From Actinomycetes bacterium (lineage in GTDB: Bacteria; Actinomycetota; Acidimicrobiia; Acidimicrobiales; RAAP-2): 64,000 nucleotides of DNA. Positions within the stretch are counted from its first letter, which is position 1; each line of letters begins with the position of its first letter. Below, piece by piece: positions 7,883 through 15,703 of this stretch. Made by a program: the position numbers and the translations under genes. Under the pieces are notes generated by a model. The model saw only the letters and a list, made by a program, of their open reading frames with translations. It had not been told where the DNA came from and searched no databases. The stretch spans positions 87,565 to 151,564 of the forward strand of contig JAJYEQ010000002.1 in assembly GCA_021785695.1 (NCBI GenBank), in the 5' to 3' direction.

Positions 7883-8042
7883 CTATTCACGGCGTGCGGG
7901 CTCTACTGGGAGGTGTGACGTGAACTCCAACGCTCTTAGAGTCCATCGCCAGCAAGTTCGTGGCCGAAGTCGTGGAGTAAACTCCCAACTTAGAGGACCA
8001 ATTGTCGGGTAATCGCGCGGTGGCATCCGCTCCAGAAAGCAC

Positions 8043-8067
8043 GGGGCCCAGGTTGTGCCTGGGCCCC
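8043..8067. terminator. Hairpin downstream of the ABC permease gene
   Basis: Perfect 10-bp stem GGGGCCCAGG, loop TTGTG, and its complement, about 75 bases past the permease stop on the minus strand. The following bases (GTGCTTTCT) are only partly U-rich, so termination is plausible but not certain. Confidence 0.55.
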
Positions 8068-8141
8068 CGATCTTCATGTCGCGGTCATGATCTGAACTTG
8101 CCACCTGGGGCTATTTCCCCGAAGAGAATACAGACTTCTTG

Positions 8142-9251
8142 CTACGAGCGATTGTGCTGGATGATCCGCACGGTCCCGAACACACAAAGCGAAGCGATGG
8201 CTAGCAAGACGAGTCCAACGATTGCCTGAAGAATCCAGAAATGGTCAGCCGGCTGATACGAAACCCAGTACGTGTAGTGGTGCAACGCCATCCACCGTTT
8301 CGCGGCGTTGAGATCGCTTGATCCTCCTGTGGATTCGAGCAAGCTGTCCACGTGAAGACCGACTGTTTTTGCTGCCTTGATACCCAGCACGTGTCCGCTG
8401 GGACCCGTGTACCACGCACGCGAGAGCCAGCTTCCTGCCGGGCCTTGGCCGTGCGATGCGACGACGCCGAGCGGCCCGGAGTTCATGCCGTTCAGGAAGA
8501 TTCGCGACGACGCAACGGCCCCGAAGTCGAAGATCCGATTGAGGTATACGCCAACAGCGAGAAGGACTCCGCCAACGATGACCATGGTGGCTGCGATCGC
8601 GGCAACTGTGCGCTTGACGAAGACCCCAATTAACGTTCCGACCGCCAGCGCGAAAAACGTCCATACTGGCATCATCCACCACGTCGTCGTGAACAACCCA
8701 GACCGCCAGTGGCTCCCGACAGCGATATTGATCACTGCGTAGGGGTGTATGTACCAGCCGCCGAGCAAGAATCCGAGCACGACAGCTACGGGCGTCACGA
8801 ACAACGTCAACATCGCAAGCGTCACGAGAACCAAGCGAGTGCGGCCGACCCCCTGCGTCCAGGCAAAGCGATAGGTACCCGACTCCATCTCTCGCGCGAC
8901 CAACGGCGCACCGACGAAGGCGCCGATCGCCAAGGGAAATAGACGAAGCGCGATGATGAGCGGCGTGAAACTTGGTATGTCGGCATATTGGTTTGCAGTG
9001 TTTGCGCACACACTGAGATCTGTAGGATGAGCGAGCGTGCAGCCCGCCGCGAGGTAACTCGCGTAACTCGCGCTCACGGCGTCACGGCCGGCGACGATGC
9101 CGATGACGAGGGTAACAAACGCTACGAAAGTGCTAATTAGCGCTGCGCGATGCTGGATCAGAGCAACGTGCAACAGCCGAAGCCACGAGACGCGTTGTCC
9201 GGAGCGGCTGTGGTCGCGCAGCGCAACTGACGAAGAAGCGACTGTCGTCAC
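8142..9251 (-). CDS. ABC-2 type transporter permease, element cargo
   Basis: This is an integral membrane protein of 369 residues with about six hydrophobic segments: one near the N-terminus (LISTFVAFVTLVIGIVAG), a central cluster (PLIIALRLFPLAIGAFVGAP, then LVTLAMLTLFVTPVAVVLGF), two further ones, and a C-terminal helix. A large outside loop precedes the last helix. The ORF track starts at 9287, inside the ATPase gene. A GGAGG seven bases before the GTG at 9251, four bases after the ATPase stop, marks the better start. It forms the channel for the ATPase encoded just upstream. The substrate is unknown; GntR-linked cassettes of this type often answer membrane-active compounds. Confidence 0.8.
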   Translation of the reverse strand: MTTVASSSVALRDHSRSGQRVSWLRLLHVALIQHRAALISTFVAFVTLVIGIVAGRDAVSASYASYLAAGCTLAHPTDLSVCANTANQYADIPSFTPLIIALRLFPLAIGAFVGAPLVAREMESGTYRFAWTQGVGRTRLVLVTLAMLTLFVTPVAVVLGFLLGGWYIHPYAVINIAVGSHWRSGLFTTTWWMMPVWTFFALAVGTLIGVFVKRTVAAIAATMVIVGGVLLAVGVYLNRIFDFGAVASSRIFLNGMNSGPLGVVASHGQGPAGSWLSRAWYTGPSGHVLGIKAAKTVGLHVDSLLESTGGSSDLNAAKRWMALHHYTYWVSYQPADHFWILQAIVGLVLLAIASLCVFGTVRIIQHNRS

Positions 9252-9255
9252 CGCG

Positions 9256-10161
9256 TCACCTCCCCGCAGGATTCGCTGAGACCGCAAGCGGGCCAGTCAT
9301 CGCTGTTGCGGATGGTTCACGCAAGTAAGCGAGCACGAGTTCATCGAGCGAGATGTTCTCGGCCACCCAGTCCTTCGGGAACTCCACCGACGCATCGATT
9401 CGCGCGACAAACTGAGTCTGTCGCCCGGCGTGCTGCGACTGGACGACAGCGAACAACGCGGCAACGCTCTCCGCGTCGTCAGTTGGCCCACTCAACACCA
9501 CGTGCTTGGACAGAAGTTCGTCAACCTGTCCCACCATCTGGACTCGACCGTGGCTCATCAAGATGAGGTAGTCGGCTACTCGTTCCAACTCGGATACGAC
9601 ATGCGAAGAGAAAATCACTGAAAGACCCTCTTCGGCCACGGCGGACATCACGACGGCCATTACTTCATGGCGTGCTAGCGGATCGAGCCGTGCGAGCGGC
9701 TCATCGAGCACAAGCAGGTCGGGCCGTCGAGCGAGCGCCAGTGCGAGGGCGAGTTGAGCCTGTTGGCCGCCGGAGAGCTTGCCGATTCGACGATCGAGCG
9801 GGATGTCGAGAGCCGCCAGGCGTGCTTCAGCGAGGTTCCGGTCGAAGTGCTGGTTCATATTGGCTGCCACGGTGAGCATTGCTCGCGCAGTGATGTGGCG
9901 ATATAACGGCGTCTCCTGGGCGACGAAGGCCACGCGTTCAAGGGAGTCGGGTGACCCGGCTCCAATCCCGCCGAGAACGGTTATCTCCCCGGTTGTTGGT
10001 GCGGTGAGTCCGACCGCACAGTGGAGCAAGGTCGTCTTACCGGCGCCGTTCGAGCCGACGAGGCCGACGATATGCCCTTCGGGTACCGCGAGGGTGCAGT
10101 CGCGGAGCGCCCAAGTGCCCCGATAGGACACACCGAGCCCGAAACTTTCGACGACGTTCAC
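9256..10161 (-). CDS. ABC transporter ATP-binding protein, element cargo
   Basis: A 301-residue ABC ATPase with Walker A in VGSNGAGKTTLLH, the Q-loop in VAFVAQETPLYRH, signature LSGGQQAQLAL, Walker B DLLVLDEPLARLDP and switch His in IFSSHVVSELERVA. A C-terminal tail of about 90 residues has no motif I know. It pairs with the permease four bases downstream and overlaps the upstream GntR gene by four bases (ATGA), so the three genes form one translationally coupled unit. Codon choice is less GC-biased than in the flanking genes, in keeping with transfer. Confidence 0.88.
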   Translation of the reverse strand: MNVVESFGLGVSYRGTWALRDCTLAVPEGHIVGLVGSNGAGKTTLLHCAVGLTAPTTGEITVLGGIGAGSPDSLERVAFVAQETPLYRHITARAMLTVAANMNQHFDRNLAEARLAALDIPLDRRIGKLSGGQQAQLALALALARRPDLLVLDEPLARLDPLARHEVMAVVMSAVAEEGLSVIFSSHVVSELERVADYLILMSHGRVQMVGQVDELLSKHVVLSGPTDDAESVAALFAVVQSQHAGRQTQFVARIDASVEFPKDWVAENISLDELVLAYLREPSATAMTGPLAVSANPAGR

Positions 10162-10661
10162 GCTGCTCCCCCTGTAGCGCCCGACTCGACGCGACGCTGG
10201 CGCGCTGTCTGTCGGTGCTCATCGTGCGGTCTACAAAAATCCCCTAACGCACTCGTGAACAGCGCGACGATGCCATCCTCATCAAGGCCGGTCGCTGCAG
10301 CTTCGCGCAGCCATCCCGTGACGAGACTGCGACGAAGCATCATCAGTTCGCTGAACCCCACCGTTTCCGGTGCCGCCTCCACGAAGGTGCCGAGACCCGG
10401 ACGCGCCCCGATGAGGCCTTTCTGCTCGAGATCCCGATATGCCTTGAGTACCGTGTTGGGATTGATCGACAGGGAAGTGACGACATCTCTAATTCGAGGG
10501 AGTTGGTCACCCCGGCGCAGGTAGCCGAGCCGGATCGCGTTCTCTACCTGTTGGACGAGTTGGAGATAGGTGGGCACGCCCGAGCGCTGGTCCAGCCGAA
10601 AAACGATGGAGGAACCGGATTCCGTCTCATCGGACGAGTTGTCGGCTTTATCTATCCTCAT
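10158..10661 (-). CDS. GntR-family transcriptional regulator (YtrA-type)
   Basis: A 167-residue protein starting at MRIDKAD. The ORF track adds 16 residues, but the -10 box lies six bases before this ATG. The N-terminal winged helix shows the GntR pattern: YLQLVQQVENAIRLGYL, GDQLPRIRDVVTSL and NPNTVLKAYRDLEQKGL. The C-terminal part is short (about 70 residues) and helical, as in the YtrA subgroup that controls neighbouring ABC transporter genes. It probably represses its own operon through the palindrome at its promoter and is released by an unknown ligand. Confidence 0.85.
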   Translation of the reverse strand: MRIDKADNSSDETESGSSIVFRLDQRSGVPTYLQLVQQVENAIRLGYLRRGDQLPRIRDVVTSLSINPNTVLKAYRDLEQKGLIGARPGLGTFVEAAPETVGFSELMMLRRSLVTGWLREAAATGLDEDGIVALFTSALGDFCRPHDEHRQTARQRRVESGATGGAA

Positions 10662-10667
10662 AGTTAA

Positions 10668-10673
10668 AGTGTA
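10668..10673 (-). promoter_or_regulatory. -10 box of the GntR-ABC operon
   Basis: TACACT on the minus strand six bases before the ATG at 10661, implying a leaderless mRNA. It sits within the quasi-palindromic operator. Confidence 0.55.
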
Positions 10674-10687
10674 CCAGAACTGGACAC
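10669..10687. promoter_or_regulatory. Candidate GntR operator
   Basis: The 19-base quasi-palindrome GTGTCCAGTTCTGGTACAC (minus strand) has half-sites GTGT-CCAG and CTGG-(T)-ACAC with one extra base in the right arm. It covers the -10 region, so binding would block transcription of the GntR gene itself. Confidence 0.5.
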
Positions 10688-10709
10688 AGTTCACGAGTGT
10701 TCTGCCCAC

Positions 10710-11073
10710 ACGTTGTTGACACCATCAGAGGGCGTTCCCTTGATAGACGTACAGAAGGCTTCATCAGATTCGTCTCCCTGATGACCATGTTGAGTCAGGA
10801 CCTCTGCCCGGGGCCGACGATCGCGTAGCGCTCCGGCGGTCAAGCGGGCTAACGGGACGATCTTCAAAATCGTTGATAACTGGGGTGTTTCAAAGGAACG
10901 GCGAATTCAACCGGTGAGCGCATCGGTCCGGTGAACTGTGAGAACACTTCAACGGGAGGACCGACGTGCAGGGACATCACGGACATCTCAGTCGCGAACA
11001 GAAGCAGCTCGCGAGATCGGCTGCACCGGGCCGATGGTCGGGCTCATGGTGCGCGATAGGCGCTCGCTCGATG
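10710..11073. other. Degraded sequence inside the integrative element
   Basis: No intact gene in these 364 bases. On the plus strand a GGGAGGA site precedes a GTG at 10966 that opens with LSREQKQLAR. A different frame continues as REIGCTGPMVGLMVRDRR. Joined by one frameshift these would read like a helix-turn-helix of the Xre type, so this may be a dead phage-like regulator. The ORF at 10938-11138 is the open part of it. Confidence 0.3.
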
Positions 11074-11448
11074 CTAAGCCCTTCGGCTGGACACCACGCC
11101 CGGGCGGCCTGACCACTGACCGACCTCGACCGCGCTGAGTCGCGACAGGTGTAGCGAGGCGATGAGATCCAACTTCACCAAGCGAATCCGGCTCAGCTGG
11201 TCACGCTCGGTCGACGGGGCCCAGGTGGGTCCCTCGGTCTCAGCCCACAAGTCAAGCATCTCAGCCACCGAGAGGCGTCGCGCGGCAACTGTAGAGGGTC
11301 TGAGGGTCATCTCCGCGGCCACTCGCTGGGCATCCTTCCTCGGTCCGCGCACGCTCCGGCTGACCTGCACTGGACGGCCCTTTTCATCCTTGCCCGCGAA
11401 GCCGCTCACCCCCCAGACGCCCCGCCGTCGTTTTCGTATCGTCGCCAC
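11074..11448 (-). pseudogene. Tyrosine recombinase (phage-type integrase), N-terminal fragment
   Basis: Starting at a GTG (VATIRKRRRGVWGVSGFAGK) the frame shows the arm-binding N-terminal domain of actinobacterial integrases, then GRPVQVSRSVRGPRKDAQRV, then a core-binding domain start (LSVAEMLDLWAE, WAPSTERDQLSRIRLVK). It stops after about 124 residues, whereas the family usually has 350-400, and the whole catalytic domain with its R-H-R-Y residues is absent. It points inward from the right repeat, 87 bases away, the normal position of an integrase beside its att site. The element can no longer move on its own. Confidence 0.75.
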
Positions 11449-11466
11449 GGATTCCAACGGTCGCGT

Positions 11467-11488
11467 GGTAGGGCTGAAGTAGGGATGA
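11467..11488 (+). repeat. Tandem AGTAGGGATGA-like pair, right end of element
   Basis: GGTAGGGCTGA (11467-11477) is followed directly by AGTAGGGATGA (11478-11488). Same orientation and sequence as the pair at 7860-7882. It lies between the integrase start and the right repeat, where arm-type sites are expected. Confidence 0.55.
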
Positions 11489-11534
11489 AATCCGAAACGT
11501 CGTGAAAAGTTGCCTCGACTCGGAGAGAAAGACC

Positions 11535-12677
11535 CTACTTGAGCAGGTGCTTTGCCACCACGACGCGCTGGATCTGGTTGGTGCCCTCGTAGATCTGGGT
11601 GATCTTGGCGTCGCGCATGAACCGCTCCACGGGGAAGTCCTTGGTGTAGCCGTAGCCGCCGAGGAGCTGGACCGCGTCGGTCGTGACGCTCATCGCCGTG
11701 TCGGAGGCGAAGCACTTGGCGGCCGCCGTGAGGTAGCTCAGACGGTGGTCGGGATCACCCGCGTCGATCGTCGCGCAGGCCTCGTAGACGAGGGCCCGGG
11801 CCGCTTCGGTCCGGATGGCCATGTCGGCGATCATGAACCGCAGTCCCTGCAGGTCGCTCAAGTGGCCCCCGAAGGCCTGCCGCTGGGGCAGGTACTGCGC
11901 CGCGTAGTCGACGGCGGCCTGCGCGATGCCCACCGCCTGCGCGCCGATCGTGGGGCGGGAGCGGTCAAGGGTGTGCATGGCGATCTTGAAGCCATCACCC
12001 TCCTCGCCGATGCGGTGGGACAGGGGCACGCGCACGTCGCGGAGCACCACCTCGCCGGTCGGCGACGCCCGCAGGCCCATCTTGTCCTCGTGCTGGGGGA
12101 ACTCCAGCCCCCACGACTTCTCCACCAGGAAGCACGTGATCCCCCGACCCCCGGCAGCCGGGTCGGTGGACGCGAAGACCGTGTAGGTGTCCGACACGCC
12201 GGCGTTGGTGATCCAGTACTTGGAGCCGTTGAGGATGTAGGAGTCGCCGTCGCGCACCGCGCGCGTGCGCATCGCCGCGACGTCGGAGCCGGCGTCGGCC
12301 TCCGAGAGGCAGTAGCTGGCCTGGATCTCGCCACTGGCGATGCGTGGCAGGTACGCGTGCTTGATCTCCTCGGAGGCGAAGTTCATGACCGGCAGCGTGC
12401 CCAGCTTGGAGATGAGCAGGGTCACCGATGTCGAGGCGCAGCCGCGCGCCACCTCCTCGGCCATGATCGCCTGGGTCACCATGTCGGCGCCGGCCCCGCC
12501 GTAGGCCTCGGGGACCCCCAGGGCCGGCAGCCCCATCTCCACGCAGGCGTCGAAGCTGTCTTGGGGGAACTCCTGCTCGCGGTCGTAGCGCGCGGCGTTG
12601 GGGGCGACGCGCTGATCGACGAAGGTCCGTAGGACGTCGCGGAACGCCCGATGCTCATTGGTCAATACGAACGACAT
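11535..12677 (-). CDS. Acyl-CoA dehydrogenase
   Basis: A full-length 380-residue FAD flavoenzyme of the short/medium-chain acyl-CoA dehydrogenase family. Motifs seen: YCLSEADAGSDVAAM and YILNGSKYWITNAG (FAD and substrate contacts), RQAFGGHLSDLQGLRF, QLLGGYGYTKDFPVER, and the catalytic Glu in QIYEGTNQIQR. It introduces the trans-2,3 double bond in acyl-CoA and passes electrons to ETF. Chain-length preference cannot be read safely. The last 70 bases double as the attachment site of the neighbouring integrative element, yet the reading frame is intact. It lies 20 bases after the small hypothetical gene upstream. Confidence 0.92.
   Translation of the reverse strand: MSFVLTNEHRAFRDVLRTFVDQRVAPNAARYDREQEFPQDSFDACVEMGLPALGVPEAYGGAGADMVTQAIMAEEVARGCASTSVTLLISKLGTLPVMNFASEEIKHAYLPRIASGEIQASYCLSEADAGSDVAAMRTRAVRDGDSYILNGSKYWITNAGVSDTYTVFASTDPAAGGRGITCFLVEKSWGLEFPQHEDKMGLRASPTGEVVLRDVRVPLSHRIGEEGDGFKIAMHTLDRSRPTIGAQAVGIAQAAVDYAAQYLPQRQAFGGHLSDLQGLRFMIADMAIRTEAARALVYEACATIDAGDPDHRLSYLTAAAKCFASDTAMSVTTDAVQLLGGYGYTKDFPVERFMRDAKITQIYEGTNQIQRVVVAKHLLK
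11536..11605. repeat. Right copy of 70-bp direct repeat (attR-like), within the acyl-CoA dehydrogenase gene
   Basis: Coding 3' end of the intact dehydrogenase gene, 61 of 70 bases identical to 7701-7770. The shared core is TTGGTGCCCTCGTA at 11578-11591. Confidence 0.75.
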
Positions 12678-12697
12678 AGTTCTTCTTTCACTGAGGA

Positions 12698-13150
12698 CTA
12701 CGCCAGCGCCACCAGGCGCTCGGCACTGACGGCGTCGACGAAGGCGCGCTGGCGCACGTAGCTGTGGCCCAGCCCCCGAAAGGGCTGCGCCACGGCGTCG
12801 CTCACCGACTCTCCCGGCACGAGGCCGAGGACCGACATCGCCGTGCGCACGTCATCGAGGTTGGGGCCCCGGCCGATGAGGCTGGCGCGCTTGGCGGCCA
12901 GCAGGGCCACGCCGAGCGCGACTTCGTGGCTGTCGTGCTCGTGCTCGAAGTCCAGCGCGGCCACGGCACGCGCCGCCAGGGTCAGAGCGAAGCCAGCGCC
13001 GGGCGCGGGCGTGCCGTGCTGGGGACCCCCAGTGCGGTGCGGGCCCCGCTGCAGGCCGACCTTGGGCCGCGCGGGCACCGGGGGCGCGACGGGAGTCGTC
13101 GGCCGTACGGCCCCGGCCGCCGGCACGGGAACAAACACTGGCTGGGTCAC
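12698..13150 (-). CDS. Hypothetical protein, Pro-rich N-terminus
   Basis: A 150-residue protein I do not recognise. The first 50 residues are rich in Pro, Ala and Gly and probably disordered. The remainder is helical with HEVALGVALLAAKRASL and VRQRAFVDAVSAERLVALA. It has no signal peptide or membrane segment. The GTG start is supported by TAGGCT six bases upstream. It is the first gene of a unit with the acyl-CoA dehydrogenase, so a link to that enzyme is possible but unproven. Confidence 0.6.
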   Translation of the reverse strand: MTQPVFVPVPAAGAVRPTTPVAPPVPARPKVGLQRGPHRTGGPQHGTPAPGAGFALTLAARAVAALDFEHEHDSHEVALGVALLAAKRASLIGRGPNLDDVRTAMSVLGLVPGESVSDAVAQPFRGLGHSYVRQRAFVDAVSAERLVALA

Positions 13151-13156
13151 CTGTCG

Positions 13157-13162
13157 AGCCTA
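13157..13162 (-). promoter_or_regulatory. -10 box for hypothetical gene and acyl-CoA dehydrogenase
   Basis: TAGGCT on the minus strand six bases before the GTG at 13150, a leaderless arrangement. Confidence 0.5.
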
Positions 13163-13173
13163 CCCCTGGCGCG

Positions 13174-14103
13174 TTAGGCGACCGTGAGCCAACCCTGGTA
13201 GCGCTCGAGCTCGCCGCGCACCGCCTGGAAGTAGGTCTCCTGGAGCCGCGAGGTGATCGGGCCGGGGCGCCCGTCGCCGACGCTGCGGTCGTCGACCGAC
13301 GCGATCGGCACGACCTCGGCCGCGGTACCGGTGAGGAACGCCTCGTCGGCCAGGTACAGGTCCGTGCGGATGAGCGTCTCGAAGCGAACCTCGTAGCCCA
13401 GGTCGGACGCGATGCTCACGACCGTCTCCTGCGTGATGCCGGGCAGGGCCCCCGCGATCGAGGGCGGCGGCGTCAGCACCACCCCGTTACGCACGACGAA
13501 GAGGTTCTCGCCGGTGCACTCCGAGATGCGGCCATCGGGTCCCAGCATGATCGCCTCGTCGTAGCCGGCCTTGATGGCCTCGATCTTGGCCAGTCCCGAG
13601 TTGAGGTACATCCCGGTGCCCTTGGCGGCGGTGGGCATGGCGTTGGGGTCGTGGCGCTGCCAGCTGGAGATCTTCATGCGAACCCCCCGGGCCAGCCCCT
13701 CGTCGCCGAGGTAGGCGCCCCACGGCCAGGCCGCGATCGCCACGCGCACCGGGGCGTTCAGCGGGTTCACGCCCATCTCGCCGTAGCCCAGGTACACCAG
13801 CGGCCGGATGTAGCAGCCACCGGGCAGGTCGTTGACGCGCACGGTCTCGAGCACCGCGTCGCACAGCTCGTCGAGCGTGAAGGGCACCTCGATCATGAGG
13901 ATCTTGCAGCTGCGCAGCAGCCGGGCCATGTGCTCGCGGAGCCGGAAGACGGCCACGCCGCGACTCGTGGGGTACGCGCGGACGCCCTCGAAGGCCCCGG
14001 TCCCGTAGTGCAGGCCGTGGCTCAGCACGTGGGTCGTCGCGTCGGCCCAGTCGACCAGCGTCCCGTCCATCCAGATCTTGCTTGTCTCGGTGATCGGCAT
14101 CAC
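13174..14103 (-). CDS. ilvE: Branched-chain amino acid aminotransferase
   Basis: A 309-residue fold-type IV PLP enzyme. Features are [14 protein letters not shown] near the N-terminus, the PLP lysine region in [33 protein letters not shown], and [12 protein letters not shown] for the phosphate site. It moves the amino group between glutamate and the 2-oxo acids of Leu, Ile and Val. The start overlaps the leuB stop by four bases (ATGA), and both read on the minus strand, so the last steps of the leucine pathway are translationally coupled. D-amino-acid transaminase is a remote alternative. Confidence 0.9.
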   Translation of the reverse strand: MMPITETSKIWMDGTLVDWADATTHVLSHGLHYGTGAFEGVRAYPTSRGVAVFRLREHMARLLRSCKILMIEVPFTLDELCDAVLETVRVNDLPGGCYIRPLVYLGYGEMGVNPLNAPVRVAIAAWPWGAYLGDEGLARGVRMKISSWQRHDPNAMPTAAKGTGMYLNSGLAKIEAIKAGYDEAIMLGPDGRISECTGENLFVVRNGVVLTPPPSIAGALPGITQETVVSIASDLGYEVRFETLIRTDLYLADEAFLTGTAAEVVPIASVDDRSVGDGRPGPITSRLQETYFQAVRGELERYQGWLTVA

Positions 14104-15122
14104 AACCTCGCTATCAGCTGCTGGGTGATCTGCGCGGTGGAGCCGTGCAGCACCCGATCCTGCAAGTCTGCCACCGCGGCCAGGACCCGTCGTGCGGCGT
14201 CGGCCTCACCGAGGTGCTCGAGCATCAGGCCGGCCGAGGCCACCGCCGCCAGCGGGTTGGCCCGCCCGGTCCCCACGATGTCGTGAGCGGCCCCGTGCAC
14301 CGGCTCGAACATCGAGGGCCCCGTGCGCTCCGGGTTGAGGTTGGCGCTGGCCGCGAAGCCGATGCCGCCCGCGACCGCTCCGGCGAGGTCCGAGAGGATG
14401 TCGCCGAACAGGTTGTCGGTCACGATGACCCCGTAGCGCGCCGGATCCTCGACCAGGTAGATGCACGCCGCGTCGACGTGGTTGTAGTCGACGCTGACCT
14501 CGGGGTAGGCCGCAGCGACCTCGGCGACCACCCGACTCCACAGATCGCCGGCGAAGGTCAGGACGTTGGTCTTGTGCACCAGCGTCAGGCGCGGCCGCGC
14601 CAGCTGGCGCGCACGCTCGAAGGCGTAGCGCACGCAGCGCTCGACGCCGAAGCGCGTGTTCACCGATCCCTGCGTCGCGACCTCCTGGGACGTCCCGCGC
14701 CTCAGGATCCCCCCCTCGCCGGCGTAGGGTCCCTCGGTGTTCTCGCGCACGATCGCGAAGTCGCAGCCCGCGGCCAGCGAGCCGGCGGCGCCGTGGAACG
14801 GCCGGTAGTTGATGTACAGGTCGAGGCCGAAGCGCAGGCGCAGCAGCAGGCCCCGCTCGAGGACCCCCCCGGGGATCCGGGAGTCACCGATGGCCGGGCC
14901 GATCGCGCCCAGGACGATGGCGTCGAATCCCCGCAGCGCCTCGAGCGTGGCGTCGTCGAGCACGAACCCGTCGCGCAGGTAGCGCGCGGCGCCCAGGTCG
15001 AACGACTCGGTGGCCAGGCGCACGCCCGCCGCCCCCACGACCGCCAGCGCGGCCTCGGTGACCTCAGGACCGATGCCGTCGCCCCCGATCACCGCGATTC
15101 GATGCCCCTGATGATCTGGCAC
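14100..15122 (-). CDS. leuB: 3-isopropylmalate dehydrogenase
   Basis: A 340-residue enzyme that oxidises and decarboxylates 3-isopropylmalate to 2-oxoisocaproate with NAD and a divalent metal. Seen: [14 protein letters not shown] at the N-terminus, [28 protein letters not shown], and the metal/NAD region [18 protein letters not shown] with [18 protein letters not shown]. The ORF track begins 70 residues earlier (15332) in promoter sequence of the divergent greA. The GTG at 15122 follows GGAGGAGGGAC, a strong Shine-Dalgarno, and gives normal length. Confidence 0.93.
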   Translation of the reverse strand: MPDHQGHRIAVIGGDGIGPEVTEAALAVVGAAGVRLATESFDLGAARYLRDGFVLDDATLEALRGFDAIVLGAIGPAIGDSRIPGGVLERGLLLRLRFGLDLYINYRPFHGAAGSLAAGCDFAIVRENTEGPYAGEGGILRRGTSQEVATQGSVNTRFGVERCVRYAFERARQLARPRLTLVHKTNVLTFAGDLWSRVVAEVAAAYPEVSVDYNHVDAACIYLVEDPARYGVIVTDNLFGDILSDLAGAVAGGIGFAASANLNPERTGPSMFEPVHGAAHDIVGTGRANPLAAVASAGLMLEHLGEADAARRVLAAVADLQDRVLHGSTAQITQQLIARL

Positions 15123-15199
15123 GTCCCTCCTCCGTCGGCCCCAGTCTGCTTGGCCCGTGCGCGCGGGGCAAACCCAGCGACCGCGATCGGGCCTCCCAC

Positions 15200-15205
15200 T
15201 AAAGT
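15200..15205 (+). promoter_or_regulatory. -10 box for greA-leuCD
   Basis: TAAAGT, about 24 bases before the greA ATG, leaving room for the GAGGAG ribosome site. No clear -35. Confidence 0.4.
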
Positions 15206-15228
15206 GAGGGCCTACCGAGGAGCGGGGC

Positions 15229-15702
15229 ATGGCGGGCGAGATACACCGGATCACCAAGGAGACTCTCGACAAGCTGCGCGAGGAGTACCACCACCTGACC
15301 ACGGTGGGCCGAACGGAGATCGCCCGCGTCATCGAGGCCGCCCGCTCGCTGGGCGACCTGTCGGAGAACGGCGACTACCACGCGGCCAAGGACGAGCAGG
15401 GCAAGATGGAGTCCCGGATTCGCCACATTGACCAGGTCATCCGGCACCACGAGCTGGTCGAGCGCGACGAGAACGCCGCCATCGTCCAGTACGCCAGCAT
15501 CGTCGAGCTGATCTACCTCGACGATCCCGACGAGCGCCAGGAGTTCTTCGTGGGATCCATCGAGGAGCGCCCGGGTGGGGTCATGGTGGCCTCGCCCACC
15601 TCGCCCCTGGGCTCCGCCCTGCTCAACCACGCGGTGGGCGACGAGCTGGACTACGAGGCGCCCTCGGGCACCTTGCGCGTGCGCATCACCGGAATCCGCT
15701 GA
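15229..15702 (+). CDS. greA: Transcription elongation factor GreA
   Basis: A 157-residue protein: an N-terminal coiled coil with the acidic tip [17 protein letters not shown], whose Asp/Glu residues coordinate the catalytic Mg2+ when the factor enters the RNA polymerase secondary channel, then the FKBP-like C-terminal domain ([21 protein letters not shown]). It rescues backtracked polymerase by stimulating RNA cleavage. The leuC GTG begins two bases after its stop, so greA heads a unit with leuC and leuD. This may be simple read-through rather than a shared function. Confidence 0.93.
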   Translation: MAGEIHRITKETLDKLREEYHHLTTVGRTEIARVIEAARSLGDLSENGDYHAAKDEQGKMESRIRHIDQVIRHHELVERDENAAIVQYASIVELIYLDDPDERQEFFVGSIEERPGGVMVASPTSPLGSALLNHAVGDELDYEAPSGTLRVRITGIR

Positions 15703-15703
15703 C

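Larger units (their letters stand above)
7771..8141. other. Non-coding left arm of the integrative element
   Basis: No supported gene. It holds an inverted repeat CCAGACA (7773-7779) with TGTCTGG (7807-7813), a repeated GTCCACTGA (7790-7798 and 7829-7837), the tandem AGTAGGGATGA pair and a strong hairpin. On the minus strand at 7990-7900 a degraded stretch can be read as LLHDFGHELAG followed, after a frameshift, by VGVHV. This faintly resembles the HDLRH...GVHPKVV block of tyrosine recombinases, but I do not claim it as a gene. Confidence 0.4.
7700..11605. mobile_element. Decayed integrative element inserted in the 3' end of an acyl-CoA dehydrogenase gene
   Basis: Bases 7701-7770 repeat bases 11536-11605 (61 of 70 identical, same orientation, offset 3835). 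The right copy is the true 3' end of the acyl-CoA dehydrogenase gene; the left copy encodes only its last 20 or so residues plus a stop. Between them lie a truncated tyrosine integrase beside the right repeat, a GntR/ABC/permease cassette and degraded sequence. Base composition drops inside: 57% GC in 8641-8700 against 73% in 16681-16740 (hand counts). This is the expected geometry for integrase-mediated insertion at a gene 3' end, here in a protein gene rather than a tRNA gene. Confidence 0.7.

Noticed and set aside
7883-8104. 73-residue ORF on the minus strand in the element left arm
   Set aside because: Crosses the strong hairpin, no ribosome site, no recognisable domain; the region is better read as degraded element sequence.
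15123-15332. N-terminal 70 residues of leuB in the ORF track
   Set aside because: Not leuB-like, overlaps the divergent greA promoter and coding start; the GTG at 15122 has a strong ribosome site and gives normal length.
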